A stretch of DNA of 64,000 bases from contig NZ_MKKC01000153.1 in assembly GCF_001942255.1 (NCBI RefSeq), forward strand, positions 88,294-152,293, in the 5' to 3' direction. The notes under the pieces are model-generated. The model worked only from the letters and a program-made list of their open reading frames with translations, made no database searches and had not been told where the DNA came from. Source of the stretch: Nocardiopsis sp. CNR-923. GTDB taxonomy: Bacteria; Actinomycetota; Actinomycetes; Streptosporangiales; Streptosporangiaceae. Of the stretch, positions 26,971 to 45,376 are shown piece by piece (position 1 is the first letter of the stretch; each line of letters opens with the position of its first letter). The position numbers and the translations under genes are program-made.

Positions 26971-27405
26971 CTACACGTGCTTCCTGCTCAGGCCGTACAT
27001 GGAGGCGGCGACCACCAGGCCGTAGATGACGTGCCCCAGGAGACTCATCATCGACATCTCCCCCATCGGGAACATCGCCATGCCGAGCATCGCGGGCATC
27101 AGGATGAGCCCGCCGACGACCCACAGCACGATCCCGTAGGCCAGGCCCGCGCCGAGGGTGGTCCACGCGTGGTCGGCGAGGGCGCCCATGAGGAGCCCGA
27201 ACACCACACCGAACACGACCGAGATCGCCAGGTGCACCACCGCGCCCACGACCGCGTTCTCACTGCCGACCAGCATCGCGACCATCGGCAGCATGCCCGT
27301 CATGGCCATCAGGATCCCGAAGACAACACCACCGATCACACCGGCCACCGCACCCCTCCAGGCGTGCGTCATGGCGTGTGAGCGCGCGTGCGCGATCGTG
27401 GACAT
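26971..27405 (-). CDS. Four-helix membrane protein
   Basis: A 144-residue protein with four membrane segments (AVAGVIGGVVFGILMAMTGM, HLAISVVFGVVFGLLMGAL, LGAGLAYGIVLWVVGGLIL, LLGHVIYGLVVAASMYGL), very rich in Met and Gly, and a short His-rich N-terminus (MSTIAHARSHAMTHA). The ATG at 27405 follows GAGGAGGTGG. I do not recognise a named family with confidence. It is divergent from the thioredoxin-like gene; Met/His content might hint at metal handling, but that is speculation. Confidence 0.75.
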   Translation of the reverse strand: MSTIAHARSHAMTHAWRGAVAGVIGGVVFGILMAMTGMLPMVAMLVGSENAVVGAVVHLAISVVFGVVFGLLMGALADHAWTTLGAGLAYGIVLWVVGGLILMPAMLGMAMFPMGEMSMMSLLGHVIYGLVVAASMYGLSRKHV

Positions 27406-27684
27406 GGTCCCCACCTCCTCGGGGTCACGGGTCCATGGCACGAACCCGAAAATGTGACCCACCTCACTATGTGCATTACCCCGGTGAGGGCCCTCGGTCA
27501 CCCGCCGGACCCCCCTTCCCCACGCGTTCTCGGCGCGTTCGCGCACGCCGACCCGGTCGCGGTACCTCCCCCCGGTCTGGACGGCCGGGAACCCGCGCCG
27601 GAGAATACGGAGTGCGATCCCGCCGGTCTGCGGGCGCCGACCCCGCGGGCCGCCCCATCCCCGAACCGAGACCCCGAGGTGACC

Positions 27685-28290
27685 ATGGCGACGACCGCCT
27701 CCAGACGCGGCACCCCCCTGACCCTGACGGCGGCCGTACTGGCGCTGCTCCTGGGCCTGACCGCCTGTGCCTCCGGCGACTCCGGGAACGACGCGGGCGA
27801 CGGGGCGGCCGAGGCGCCCGCGGCCCGGGAGGACGCGGACAACGGCGGGGACACCGCCGGGGACTCCGGCGGTGCGACCCCCGACGTGTTGGCGTTCGAG
27901 ACCCAGACCGTGGACGGAGCCGCGTTCTCCGGCGCCGACCTCGCCGGGGAACCGACCGTGCTGTGGTTCTGGGCCCCCTGGTGCACGATCTGCCGGGGCG
28001 AGGCGGCGGGCGTCGCCGAGGCCGCCGCGCGGCACTCGGGTGACGTCGCGTTCATCGGGGTCGCCGGGCTCGGGGAGGTCGAGGCCATGCGCGGCTTCGT
28101 CTCCGACACCGGGACCGGGGAGCTGACGCACCTGGTGGACGAGGACGGCTCGATCTGGTCGGGCTTCGGTGTGGCGAGCCAGCCCGCGTTCGCGTTCGTC
28201 TCCTCCGACGGCGCCTTCGAGACGGTCCAGGGCACGCTCTCCGACGGCGACCTCGACGCCCAGGTCGACCTGATCTCCGACGGGTCATGA
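27685..28290 (+). CDS. TlpA/ResA-like thioredoxin-fold lipoprotein
   Basis: A 201-residue protein with a lipoprotein signal peptide (lipobox LTAC), a disordered acidic Gly/Asp/Ala linker to about residue 65, and a thioredoxin domain with WFWAPWCTICRGEAAG (redox motif CTIC) and the cis-Pro region ASQPAFAFV. It should be anchored outside the membrane, acting as a thiol reductase or oxidase. Its stop overlaps the start of the CcdA-like gene by four bases, so CcdA probably supplies its electrons. Confidence 0.9.
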   Translation: MATTASRRGTPLTLTAAVLALLLGLTACASGDSGNDAGDGAAEAPAAREDADNGGDTAGDSGGATPDVLAFETQTVDGAAFSGADLAGEPTVLWFWAPWCTICRGEAAGVAEAAARHSGDVAFIGVAGLGEVEAMRGFVSDTGTGELTHLVDEDGSIWSGFGVASQPAFAFVSSDGAFETVQGTLSDGDLDAQVDLISDGS

Positions 28291-29188
28291 TCGGACTCCC
28301 GCTCGCGATCGCCGTGGTGGCCGGGATGCTGGCCGTGCTCAACCCGTGCGGGTTCGCGCTGCTCCCCGGCTATCTCGCGCTGCTGGTCGCCGCCGACGAC
28401 GCTGGGGACGCGTCCTCCGGCGGCGCCTGGGCCGGTGCCCGGTGGCGCTCACTGGGGCGCGCCCTGGCCACGACGGCGGCGATGACGAGCGGGTTCGTGC
28501 TCGTCTTCGCGGGCTTCGGGCTGGTCGTCACCCCGCTCGCGCTGTCGGTGGAACGCCACCTGCCCTGGGTGACGGTGGTGATCGGCGCGGCCTGGTGGGA
28601 CTGGGCGCGTGGCTGGCGGCGGGCCGGGAGATCACCCTGCTCCTGCCCAAGCCCTCCCCGGGACGACCGGCGCGTTCCCTGCGCTGGGCGCTGGTCTACG
28701 GGGTCACCTACGCGGTGGCGTCCCTGTCCTGCACGATCGGCCCGTTCCTCGCCCTCACCACGACCGCGCTGCGTTCGTCGAGCGCCGTCGGCGTGATCAC
28801 GACGTTCCTGGCGTACGCGCTGGGGATGGGGCTGGTCGTCGGCGTCGTCACCGTGGCCGTCGCGCTGGCCCGGGACTCGGTGGCGGCACGGCTGCGCCGG
28901 GCCATGCCGTACGTGACGCGGGCCGGCGGCGGGCTGCTCGTGCTGGCGGGGCTGTACGTCGCCTACTACGGGTGGTTCGAGCTGCGCGTGTTCGCGGGCG
29001 GGTCCGCCGACGACCCCGTCGTGGGCGCGGCGACCCGTGTGCAGGCGGAGCTGGTCCGCTTGGTGGAGTCCGTGGGGCCGGGATGGACCGCGCTCGTGTT
29101 GGGCGTGCTCGTCGCCGGTGTCGGCGCGCTCGCGTGGCTGCGGTCACGCCGGGGCGGTCGGCGCGGCTCCGAGGCCCCGCCCCGCTGA
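28287..29188 (+). CDS. CcdA/DsbD-like electron transfer membrane protein (one frameshift)
   Basis: Multi-spanning protein starting MIGLPLAIAVVAGMLAVLNP followed by CGFALLPGYLALLV, the first conserved Cys in a CcdA NPCGF motif; the second reads SLSCTIGPFLA. The frame changes near 28597 (GCGGCC-TGG); adding one C gives LVGLGAWLAAGREITLL in the expected membrane segment. Beyond the core a C-terminal extracytoplasmic/TM extension ends in a basic tail. It passes electrons from cytoplasmic thioredoxin to the lipoprotein encoded upstream. Confidence 0.85.
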
Positions 29189-29244
29189 CGCGCGGGCGGA
29201 CGCCCGGCGCGGGAGGCGGAGCCGTCCCGCGCCGAACGGCCGGC

Positions 29245-30144
29245 TCACACCAGCTCGACCAGCCGGGACATCCCCTCCAGCGCGTGGTTGTGGCCGGTCC
29301 CGTGGTTGATGGTGAACGAGAACAGCGCGTACGGGCCGGGCGTGAACTCGGCGTGCAGCGTCCCGTACTGCCGCGCGCCGAGCGGCGCCATGCCCACCGG
29401 TCGGGTCAGCAGCGGTTGGACCGGCGGCGTCCGGCCCTCGCGCAGGGCGTCGAAGTAGGCCCGGACGTCCTCCTCCGTGGTTCCGTCCTGGACCCGGCAG
29501 AACATCGCCTCCTGGGGGGTGCCCGTGGTGTTGAGGAGGGTGTACCGGCCGTTCGCCGGAAGGCGGCGGGAGACGGAGAACTCCACGCCGTCCGACGTCT
29601 CGCGGTGCACGACGAAACCGTCCGTGCCCGCGTGTCCGGCCCAGGACTGCCGGGTCGCGCGCACCTCCCGGGCGACCGGACGGCCCCCGCTCGCGTACCC
29701 GAAGTTGATCAGCAGGTAGCGGCCGGGGCGCAGCACCTGGGTGAAGCCCGCGTCGGTCCCGGCCGCGACGACCGCGCCGCCGAGGTTGTGCGCGGCCGCG
29801 GCGACGGCGCGGGCGGCCTCCGCCTTCTCCGCCGGGTCCCAGGTGGAGGTCGCGGCGAGCAGATCCAGGTACCGGTCGGCGGTCACGCCGTCGGCGAGTC
29901 GGACCAGCAGCAGGGACCGGCCGACCGCCTCGGGCGTGCTGACGTGGAAGGAGACCACACCGCAGGGGATCTCCTCGGGGACGTCCAGGGTGTCGGGTTC
30001 GAGGACGACCCCGATCGTCCGGCCGCGGTCCGCCGCGCTCTCGGCGGCGGCCGCGGTGCCGGGAAGGGCCGCGGCCGCGGTGCCGACCAGCGCGGCGCCC
30101 GCGAGGATCCGGCGACGGGAGAGTCCCGGTGCGCGATGCGTCAT
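29245..30144 (-). CDS. Tat-exported protein of unknown function
   Basis: A 299-residue protein with a Tat signal (LSRRRILAGAALVGTAAA) cleaved near AAAA. The mature part has no domain I recognise; conserved-looking stretches are EEIPCGVVSFHVSTPEAVG, PGRYLLINFGYASGG and PYALFSFTINHGTGHNH. It contains two cysteines. It lies between the CcdA gene and the methyltransferase; its start at 30144 is 34 bp from the methyltransferase stop, so the two may be cotranscribed. Confidence 0.8.
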   Translation of the reverse strand: MTHRAPGLSRRRILAGAALVGTAAAALPGTAAAAESAADRGRTIGVVLEPDTLDVPEEIPCGVVSFHVSTPEAVGRSLLLVRLADGVTADRYLDLLAATSTWDPAEKAEAARAVAAAAHNLGGAVVAAGTDAGFTQVLRPGRYLLINFGYASGGRPVAREVRATRQSWAGHAGTDGFVVHRETSDGVEFSVSRRLPANGRYTLLNTTGTPQEAMFCRVQDGTTEEDVRAYFDALREGRTPPVQPLLTRPVGMAPLGARQYGTLHAEFTPGPYALFSFTINHGTGHNHALEGMSRLVELV

Positions 30145-30178
30145 GTCCGTTCCCCCTCCGGGTGCGTGGGTGGGCGGG

Positions 30179-31195
30179 TCATCCGCGCTTGTACGCGGTG
30201 ACGAGGGAGTCGGTGCCGACCAGCGGCTGGACGCCGATGTCGGTGAAGCCCGCCTCCTCCAGCCAGGCGCGGCACGCGGCGCCGGTGTACTCGGACCCGC
30301 CGGGGGTGACCAGGCGCATGCTGAGGCTGCGCAGCAGGTTGGCGGCGTCCGTGCGGTCGTCGTCCACGAGCGCGTCGTAGATGAGGACGCACCCGTTCTC
30401 GGGGAGGGCCTCGTGGGCGCGGCGCAGCAGGCGGACGCGGTTCTCGTCGTCCCAGTCGTGCAGCACGTGGCCGAAGACCATGACCTCGGTCTCGGGGAGG
30501 GGGTCGGCGAAGAAGTCGGCGGCGTGGAAGGTCACCTTGCCGGTGAGGCCCAGCCGTTCCATGTGTTCGTCGAAGACCGGCTCGACCGGCGGCAGGTCCA
30601 GGCAGCCGCCCCGCAGGTGCGGGTGGGCGCGGACGATGTCGGCGGCGAGGTTGCCCCGGGCGCCGCCGATGTCGACGAACGAGGTGTGCTCGGTCCAGTC
30701 GAAGGCGCGGGCCAGGACCGGACCGATCTCGGCGTTGGCGCCGTCCATGGCGGCCATGAACCACTTGACCGTTTTGGGGTTGCTGTAGAAGGTGTCGAAG
30801 TCGCGGTCCTGGTCGACCTGGCGCTCGCCGGTGCGGAGCAGGTCGGTGAGTCCGCCCCAGATGCGGTAACGCCAGTTGAGCAGGCGCAGCCGCCCGGCCA
30901 CGCAGGTGGGCTTGGCGGTGTCCAGGTACAGGTCGGCGGCCTCGCCGTTGGCGTAGGCGTCGCCGTCGCGGCGCAGCAGGCCCAGTCCGACCAGCGCGTC
31001 GAGGAAGTCGCGCGTGGCGCGCGGGTGCAGCTCCAGCCGTTCGCGGACGGCCTCCTCGGCCAGCGGCCCCCGGCCCAGGAGGGTGAAGAGGTCGAGTTCG
31101 ACCGCGGTGAGTAGTGTCTTGGCCGCCCAGAAGCCCTGGGCCAGGCCCAGGAGCTCGGAGATGTCGGGTGCGCCGTCCGCTTTCGTGCCGTCCAT
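30179..31195 (-). CDS. SAM-dependent O-methyltransferase (dimerisation + methyltransferase domains)
   Basis: A 338-residue member of the O-methyltransferase 2 family used in aromatic polyketide tailoring. The N-terminal winged-helix dimerisation domain (FWAAKTLLTAVELDLFTLL) is followed by the SAM motif FVDIGGARGNLAADIVRAHP and the catalytic segment GHVLHDWDDE with the general-base His. ATG at 31195. It is divergent from the FAD monooxygenase, sharing a 222-bp control region, which suggests joint tailoring of one product. The substrate cannot be read from the sequence. Confidence 0.9.
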   Translation of the reverse strand: MDGTKADGAPDISELLGLAQGFWAAKTLLTAVELDLFTLLGRGPLAEEAVRERLELHPRATRDFLDALVGLGLLRRDGDAYANGEAADLYLDTAKPTCVAGRLRLLNWRYRIWGGLTDLLRTGERQVDQDRDFDTFYSNPKTVKWFMAAMDGANAEIGPVLARAFDWTEHTSFVDIGGARGNLAADIVRAHPHLRGGCLDLPPVEPVFDEHMERLGLTGKVTFHAADFFADPLPETEVMVFGHVLHDWDDENRVRLLRRAHEALPENGCVLIYDALVDDDRTDAANLLRSLSMRLVTPGGSEYTGAACRAWLEEAGFTDIGVQPLVGTDSLVTAYKRG

Positions 31196-31417
31196 GTCGG
31201 GGCTCCTTCTCGCGCTGCGCCGCGTTGGTGTGCGGCCCGGTCGGGATCGCGTGCACCCTCGCAGGCGCCGATCGTCGATCGGTCGTCGCACGCTCGACCC
31301 GGCTTGGCGCCGTGCGGCTCCGAACGGTTCCGAGCGTTCCTCCAGCGGACGTACAGGGGAACTTCAGGGGCGCCTGCGACGCTGGCGGACCGGAACCGTG
31401 CCGGCGAAAGGGCCACC
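31196..31417. promoter_or_regulatory. Divergent promoter region with palindrome and short direct repeats
   Basis: Between the methyltransferase and monooxygenase genes lie a palindrome CCGATCG-T-CGATCGG (31268-31282) and tandem 10-bp units GCTCCGAACG GTTCCGAGCG (31317-31336), continuing as TTCC. Both are operator candidates; no regulator is adjacent. Confidence 0.45.
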
Positions 31418-33070
31418 GTGCGTACCGAGTCGACCCCTGTTCTGATCATTGGAGGCGGACTGGTCGGGTTGTCCGCCTCCCTGTTCCTGTCGTGGCGGGG
31501 GGTGCGGTCCGTGCTCGTGGAGCGGCATCCCGGGACGTCGATCCACCCGAGGGCGTGGGGGCTGTACCCGCGCACGCTCGAACTGCTGCGCGGGGTCGGC
31601 GTGGAGAAGGCGGTGCTGGCGGAGAGCGCCGGTTTCGCGGGGCACGTGCTCAACGGCCGGGTGGAGTCGCTGGCGGGCGCGGAGATCGCGGTGTCGCGGA
31701 TCCCGGAGCCGGAGGACGTCAGCGGGGTCAGCCCGGTGGAGCGGATCGTGTCGCTGAGCCAGGACCGGGTGGAGCCGATCCTCATGGAGCGCGCCCGCGA
31801 GTTGGGGTCGGACGTGCGGTTCGGCGCCGAGGCCGTGGAGCTGGCCCAGGACGCGGACGGGGTCACGGTCGTGCTGCGCGACCGTGCCGGCGGAGGCGAG
31901 TACGCGATCCGCGCGGAGTACGTCGTCGCGGCGGACGGGGCGCACAGTCCGGTGCGGGAGCGGTTGGGGATCGGGCGCGGGGGCGGGGGGTGCTGCGGCA
32001 CCAGATGAGCATCCTGTTCGACACCGACCTGCGGGGGCCGCTGCGGGGGCGGCGGTTCGCCATCTGCCAGGTCCGCAACGCCGAGGTGGAGGGGGTGCTG
32101 GGGCACGACGACTCGCTGGGGCGGGGCACGCTCATCGTCACCTACCGGCCCGAGCGGGGGGAGGGCCCCGACGACTTCACCGGAGAGCGCTGCGCCCGGC
32201 TGGTGCGCGCCGCGATCGGTGTCCCCGACGCCTCGGTGGGGCTGCGCGGGGTCATGCCGTGGGAGATGGCGGCCCTGACGGCCGAGCGGTTCGCCGCGGG
32301 GCGGGTGTTCCTGGCGGGCGACTCCGCCCACGTGATCCCGCCGGTGGGCGGGTACGGGGCCAACACGGGTGTGCAGGACGCCTACGACCTGACCTGGAAG
32401 CTGTGGGCGGTGCTGGGCGGGATGGCGCCCCGGGAGCTGTTGGACAGCTACGAGGAGGAGCGCCGCCCGGTGGCGGAGGCGACCGTGCGCCAGGCGGCCA
32501 TGCGGCTGGTGGCGCGGTCGGGAGCGGGCGGCGGTCCGGGGTCGGGCGCGGAGGCCCCGGGCGGTCGGCGTTCGGGGGGTCGGCGGCGCTGGCGGAGCCG
32601 CTGGCCGTGACGTTCGGGTACCGGTACCGGTCGTCCACGGTGACCGATGACGTGGCGGACCCGGACCGGCGGGAGACGGAGTTCACGCCGCCGGAACTGC
32701 TGTCCGGGCGGCCCGGCACCCGGGCTCCGCACCTGTGGGTGCGTCGGGGCGGCGCGTCGGTCTCCCTGATCGACCTGTTCGGTCCGCGCCCGGTGCTCCT
32801 GGCCGGAGCGGACGGGCTGTGCGGCGAGGCGTGGGCCGAGAGCGCCCGGGGCGCCGCCGACGCGCTGGGCCTGCCGTTGGACGTGTACGCGGTGGGCCGG
32901 GACCTGGTCGACGAGGACGGCGACTGGGCGCGGCGGTACGGCGTCGCCCCCGGCGGGGCCGTGCTGGTCCGGCCGGACGGGTTCGTCGCCCACCGTTGGC
33001 GCGAGCGCGCCCCGGAGGCCGACGCGTCGGGCCGCCCTGGCACGGATGCTCGCCCGACCCGCCGCCTGAC
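31418..33070 (+). CDS. FAD-dependent aromatic monooxygenase (three frameshifts)
   Basis: A class A flavin hydroxylase of the PheA/TfdB and polyketide hydroxylase type. N-terminus VLIIGGGLVGLSASLFLSWR (FAD GxGxxG), VAADGAHSPVRERLG (DG motif), RVFLAGDSAHVIPPVGG with the following YGANTGVQDAYDL (GD motif), and a C-terminal thioredoxin-like domain (SLIDLFGPRPVLLAGADG, YGVAPGGAVLVRPDGFVAHR). Frames change near 31988 (a G run), 32540 and 33040; repaired, it ends ARMLARPAA at a TGA at 33070, about 550 residues. GTG at 31418 follows GAAAGGG. Probable role: hydroxylation of an aromatic or polyketide intermediate. Confidence 0.88.
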
Positions 33071-33117
33071 CCCCGCCCCCGCTCCCCCGTCCCCGCGTCA
33101 CACGAGGTGCGCCCGCG

Positions 33118-34356
33118 ATGTTCGACGATCCCGTCGCCCTGGCCAGACTCCAGTTCGCGCTCACCGCCGGAACCCACTACGTCTTCGTCGCCCTGACCCT
33201 GGGGCTCGCCCCGTTCCTGTTGTTCAGCCAGTGGCGGGCGGTCCGGCTCCGCGATCCGGCGCGGATGACGGCGGTGCGGTTCTGGGGCGGCCTGTACGTC
33301 GTCAACTACGCCATGGGGGTGCTGTCGGGCATCGTCATGGAGCTCCAGCTGGCCGTGAACTGGTCGGGGCTGACCGAGGTCTTCGGGTACGCGTTCGCCG
33401 CGCCGCTGGCGGCGGAGACGATGGCGGCGTTCTTCGTCGAGTCCACGTTCCTGGGCCTGTGGATCGTCGGGTGGGACCGGATGGGCCGCTGGACGCATCT
33501 GGGCTGTTTCGCCGTGGTCACGCTGACCGCCTACGCCTCCGCCTACTGGGTGATGGCCGCCAACGGGTTCCTGCGCAACCCGGTCGGGTTCCGGATGGAC
33601 GACGGCCGGGCGCTGCTCACCGACCCCCTCGCGGTGGCGTTCAACCCGTCGGGCCTGCTCGGGTTCGCGCACGTGTCGGTCACCGCGCTGTTCGTCGGGG
33701 GGCTGTTCGTGTGCGCGGTGAGCGCCTACCACCTGATGCGCGGACGGGACCCGGAGGGGATGTTCCGGCGGGGCCTGCGCTGTGGACTGGTGCTGGTGAT
33801 GGCGGCGATCGCGCCGGTCGCGGTCACCGGCGGCACCCAGTTCCGCTTCACCGAGGGGCCGACGCCGACCACGGGGCTGACCTACGGCGAGGCGGAGATC
33901 GCGGAGATCGAGGGGGCCTACGACTCCGCGTACTCGTGGATCTGGGACGTGGCGGGCGGCGCGATGACCGTCGTCTGGGAGCTGGTCATCCTGTTGATGC
34001 TGGTGGCGACGGTGGCGTGGGTGGCGCGCCGGCTCGACCGGTGGCGCTGGTTCCACCGGGTGCTGATCGCCGCGCCGGTGCTGCCGTACACGTCGAGTGT
34101 GGGCGGGTGGGTGTACCGGGAGTTCGGGCGCCAGCCCTGGACGGTGACGCACCACCTGACCACGGCGGAGGCGGTGACCCCGATGTCCCCGGCGATGGCC
34201 GCGGTGTCCTTCACCCTGTTCACGACGGCCTTCGCGCTGCTCGGGTGCACGACGTTGTGGCTGCTCGTGCGGTACGCGCGTTACGGGCCCGAGGGCGGCC
34301 CGCTCGCCCGGCCGACGGCGGAGGAGCGGGACGAGGAGCCCGTCTCGGTGTACTGA
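33118..34356 (+). CDS. cydA: Cytochrome bd oxidase subunit I, orphan copy
   Basis: A 412-residue CydA-type protein with a heme ligand in LTAGTHYVFVALTLG (His20), the conserved FWGGLYVVNYAMGV and FFVESTFLGLWIVGWDR segments, a second heme ligand in GFAHVSVTALFVGG and the C-terminal GRQPWTV. The quinol loop is short. It stands alone with no cydB; the second CydA at 54311 has its partner. It follows the FAD monooxygenase by 47 bp on the same strand, placing it in the metabolite locus. Either it uses the CydB from 55595 or works as a variant. Confidence 0.92.
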   Translation: MFDDPVALARLQFALTAGTHYVFVALTLGLAPFLLFSQWRAVRLRDPARMTAVRFWGGLYVVNYAMGVLSGIVMELQLAVNWSGLTEVFGYAFAAPLAAETMAAFFVESTFLGLWIVGWDRMGRWTHLGCFAVVTLTAYASAYWVMAANGFLRNPVGFRMDDGRALLTDPLAVAFNPSGLLGFAHVSVTALFVGGLFVCAVSAYHLMRGRDPEGMFRRGLRCGLVLVMAAIAPVAVTGGTQFRFTEGPTPTTGLTYGEAEIAEIEGAYDSAYSWIWDVAGGAMTVVWELVILLMLVATVAWVARRLDRWRWFHRVLIAAPVLPYTSSVGGWVYREFGRQPWTVTHHLTTAEAVTPMSPAMAAVSFTLFTTAFALLGCTTLWLLVRYARYGPEGGPLARPTAEERDEEPVSVY

Positions 34357-34475
34357 CTTCGGCGTCCACGCGACCTTGTCCCCTTACCTCACGGGATCGC
34401 TGAGGCCCCGCGGCTCGGTGAGGGCGACGACGTCGCGTTCGGCGTCTCCGAGAGCGGCCAGGTCATACTTCGGAC

Positions 34476-34631
34476 ATGGCATCAGTGCCTGGCGACCAGT
34501 CACGGTTCTGGGACCCCGTATGGCTGCGCGGTGAGCGTGAGGCCAGCGAGCAGATCGCCGCTGCGCGGACCGAGGAGTTCGAGGACGCGGAGTCGGTGTT
34601 CGACGCTCTGGACCGGGAAGAGGGGAGTTGA
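34476..34631 (+). CDS. Small acidic protein, antitoxin-like
   Basis: A 51-residue protein: SRFWDPVWLRGEREASEQIA, then AARTEEFEDAESVFDAL and a final DREEGS. The length and acidic, helical composition recall antitoxins of type II modules, but no toxin gene is adjacent (the next gene is the convergent PKS). The ribosome binding site is weak. The codon pattern is actinomycete-like. Confidence 0.45.
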   Translation: MASVPGDQSRFWDPVWLRGEREASEQIAAARTEEFEDAESVFDALDREEGS

Positions 34632-34776
34632 GGGCACACACGCCGTCTTCAGCCCGGGTTCGCCCTGAACCGAAAGAACCGTGCGGGGGTCACGCCGTTC
34701 CACAGGGAAGGGCCGACCCGGGGACGACGGCCGCTCGGGCGTCCTGTTCGGTTCGAGGCCCCCGACGCGGTCGCGC

Positions 34777-43767
<8,991 letters not shown>

Positions 43768-43803
43768 CCGATGCGGGGGTTGTGCGGTTCGGGGGGCGGC
43801 GGC

Positions 43804-44514
43804 TCAGCGCCGCCGTCGGCGCAGCGCCATCCCGGCGAGTGTGGCCAGGGCGAGGGACGCGCCGAGCGAGCCCACCAGGACTCTGGCCCGGCGGATCTTG
43901 GACTTCTGGTGGTCGCGGTCGTTGACGTGCGGGAACGGCCGGTCCCGGGGCGCCTCGACCCCGAGGAACCGGCACAGCGGTTCCCAGCCCTCGCGGACGT
44001 CGTAGACGAGCAGGCGGTCGGCGGGCACGTGCGCGCGGACCTCCCTGATGTGGCGCTCGAAGACACCGATGGCGTGCTCCCGGTCGGTGAACCGCCCGCC
44101 GAAGGTGCCGTTCCAGATGATCGCGTCGGTCATCGCCGCCATGCCGCGCGCGGTCGGGAAGAAGGGGGCGGCCACCCGGGCCACCCAGGTGGAGAGCCGG
44201 TAGATGGTCTCCCGGGTGCTGCTGTACCAGCGTTCGGGGTCGCGCACGGTGAGCACCACCCTGGCCTCGGGGTAGGCCTCGACCAGCTCGCGCCAGAAGT
44301 AGCACCCGGGCCAGTCCACGGTGGACCGGTAGCCGCCCAGGAGCCGGTCCCAGTCGACGGGGCCGCCCTGTGCGGCCTCCAGCCAGAGCCGCTTGTGGTC
44401 GGGCGAGGCGATCGCCTCCCGCATGTGGTAGCAGGGCCCGAGCCCGAGTTCCTCCAACGCGACCTTGAGCGACAGGGTGCCGGTCCGCCCGAACCCCACT
44501 CCGATCACGTGCAT
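43804..44514 (-). CDS. P-loop sulfotransferase-fold protein (Sulfotransfer_4 type)
   Basis: A 236-residue protein starting MHVIGVGFGRTGTLSLKVAL, the PAPS 5'-phosphosulfate loop form (GRTGTLSLK) of the Sulfotransfer_4 family, with RVVLTVRDPERWYSSTRETI as the 3'-phosphate binding segment. It ends with a probable membrane anchor (VLVGSLGASLALATLAGMAL) and an Arg tail, unusual for a soluble tailoring enzyme. Located 37 bp upstream of the PKS start, it probably modifies the polyketide or a pathway intermediate. Members of this family have rarely been characterised, so sulfonation is inferred from the fold. Confidence 0.85.
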   Translation of the reverse strand: MHVIGVGFGRTGTLSLKVALEELGLGPCYHMREAIASPDHKRLWLEAAQGGPVDWDRLLGGYRSTVDWPGCYFWRELVEAYPEARVVLTVRDPERWYSSTRETIYRLSTWVARVAAPFFPTARGMAAMTDAIIWNGTFGGRFTDREHAIGVFERHIREVRAHVPADRLLVYDVREGWEPLCRFLGVEAPRDRPFPHVNDRDHQKSKIRRARVLVGSLGASLALATLAGMALRRRRR

Positions 44515-44543
44515 CGCCAACTCCTTCCGTCGGTCCGCGCCGC

Positions 44544-45376
44544 TCAGCGCATGTAGGTGGAGTGCGGGACGTCGGTGACGAACATCCGCCCCGGCACGTG
44601 CGTGATCGCGTACTCCAGCCGCGAGGCGGCCACCGCCGCCTGGGTGGTGACGCCGCACGCCCAGAAGGCGGGGACGTCGTCGCCGACGGTCACCGGGTCG
44701 CCGAAGTCGGGACGTCCCAGGTCCGCGACGCCCAGCGCCTCCGGGTCGCCGATGTGCACGGGGGCGCCGTGCACATCGGGGAAGCGGTCGGTGATCCGCA
44801 CCGTCGTGGTGACCAGGTGCGCGGGGATCGGCCGCATCGACACGACGAGCGGTCCGGACAGCGCGCCCGCCGGGCGGGTGGCCCGGTTGGTGACGTACAT
44901 CGGGTCGGTGACGCCCTCCTCGATGTGCCGGATCGGCACCCCCGCCTCCATGAGGGCGAGCTCGAAGGTGAGGCTGCACCCGATGAGGAAGCCGACCATG
45001 TCCTCCCGCCAGAACGGGGTGGCGTCGGTGACCCGGTCGACCACCTCCCCGTCCCGCCACACGAGGTAGGCGGGCAGGTCGGTGCGCAGGTCGGCGCCCT
45101 CGGCCAGCACGGTGGCGGGGCTGCGACGTCGGTCACGTCCAGCAGCGGGCAGGCCTGCTGGTTGCGCTGGGCGAACAGCAGCAGGTCGTAGGCGGCCGAC
45201 CGGGGCACCGCGATGAGGTTGGCCTGCGCGTGGCGGCCGGACCACCCGATCGTGGCGGTGTCGAGCCCGCCCCGGAACAGGGCGCGCGCCCGGGCCGCCG
45301 TGAGCTCGGCGGGGTCGCCCGCCTCGGGGGGTCCGGTGACCGTCCTGGCCGCCACGCCGTTCGTCGCCGCGCTCAT
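44544..45376 (-). CDS. DUF1445 / D-glutamate cyclase-like protein (one frameshift)
   Basis: The start MSAATNGVAARTVTG overlaps the M24 gene stop by four bases (ATGA). The first frame (AQANLIAVPRSAAYDLLLFA) passes into the second near 45120 with one missing base, continuing PATVLAEGADLRTDLPAY, FLIGCSLTFELALMEAG, MYVTNRATRPAG and ending VPHSTYMR. This is the DUF1445 family, annotated as putative hydro-lyases and related to the mitochondrial D-glutamate cyclase. Biosynthetic involvement is unproven; operon position suggests action on an amino-acid-derived intermediate, possibly hydration/dehydration or cyclisation (inference). Confidence 0.82.
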
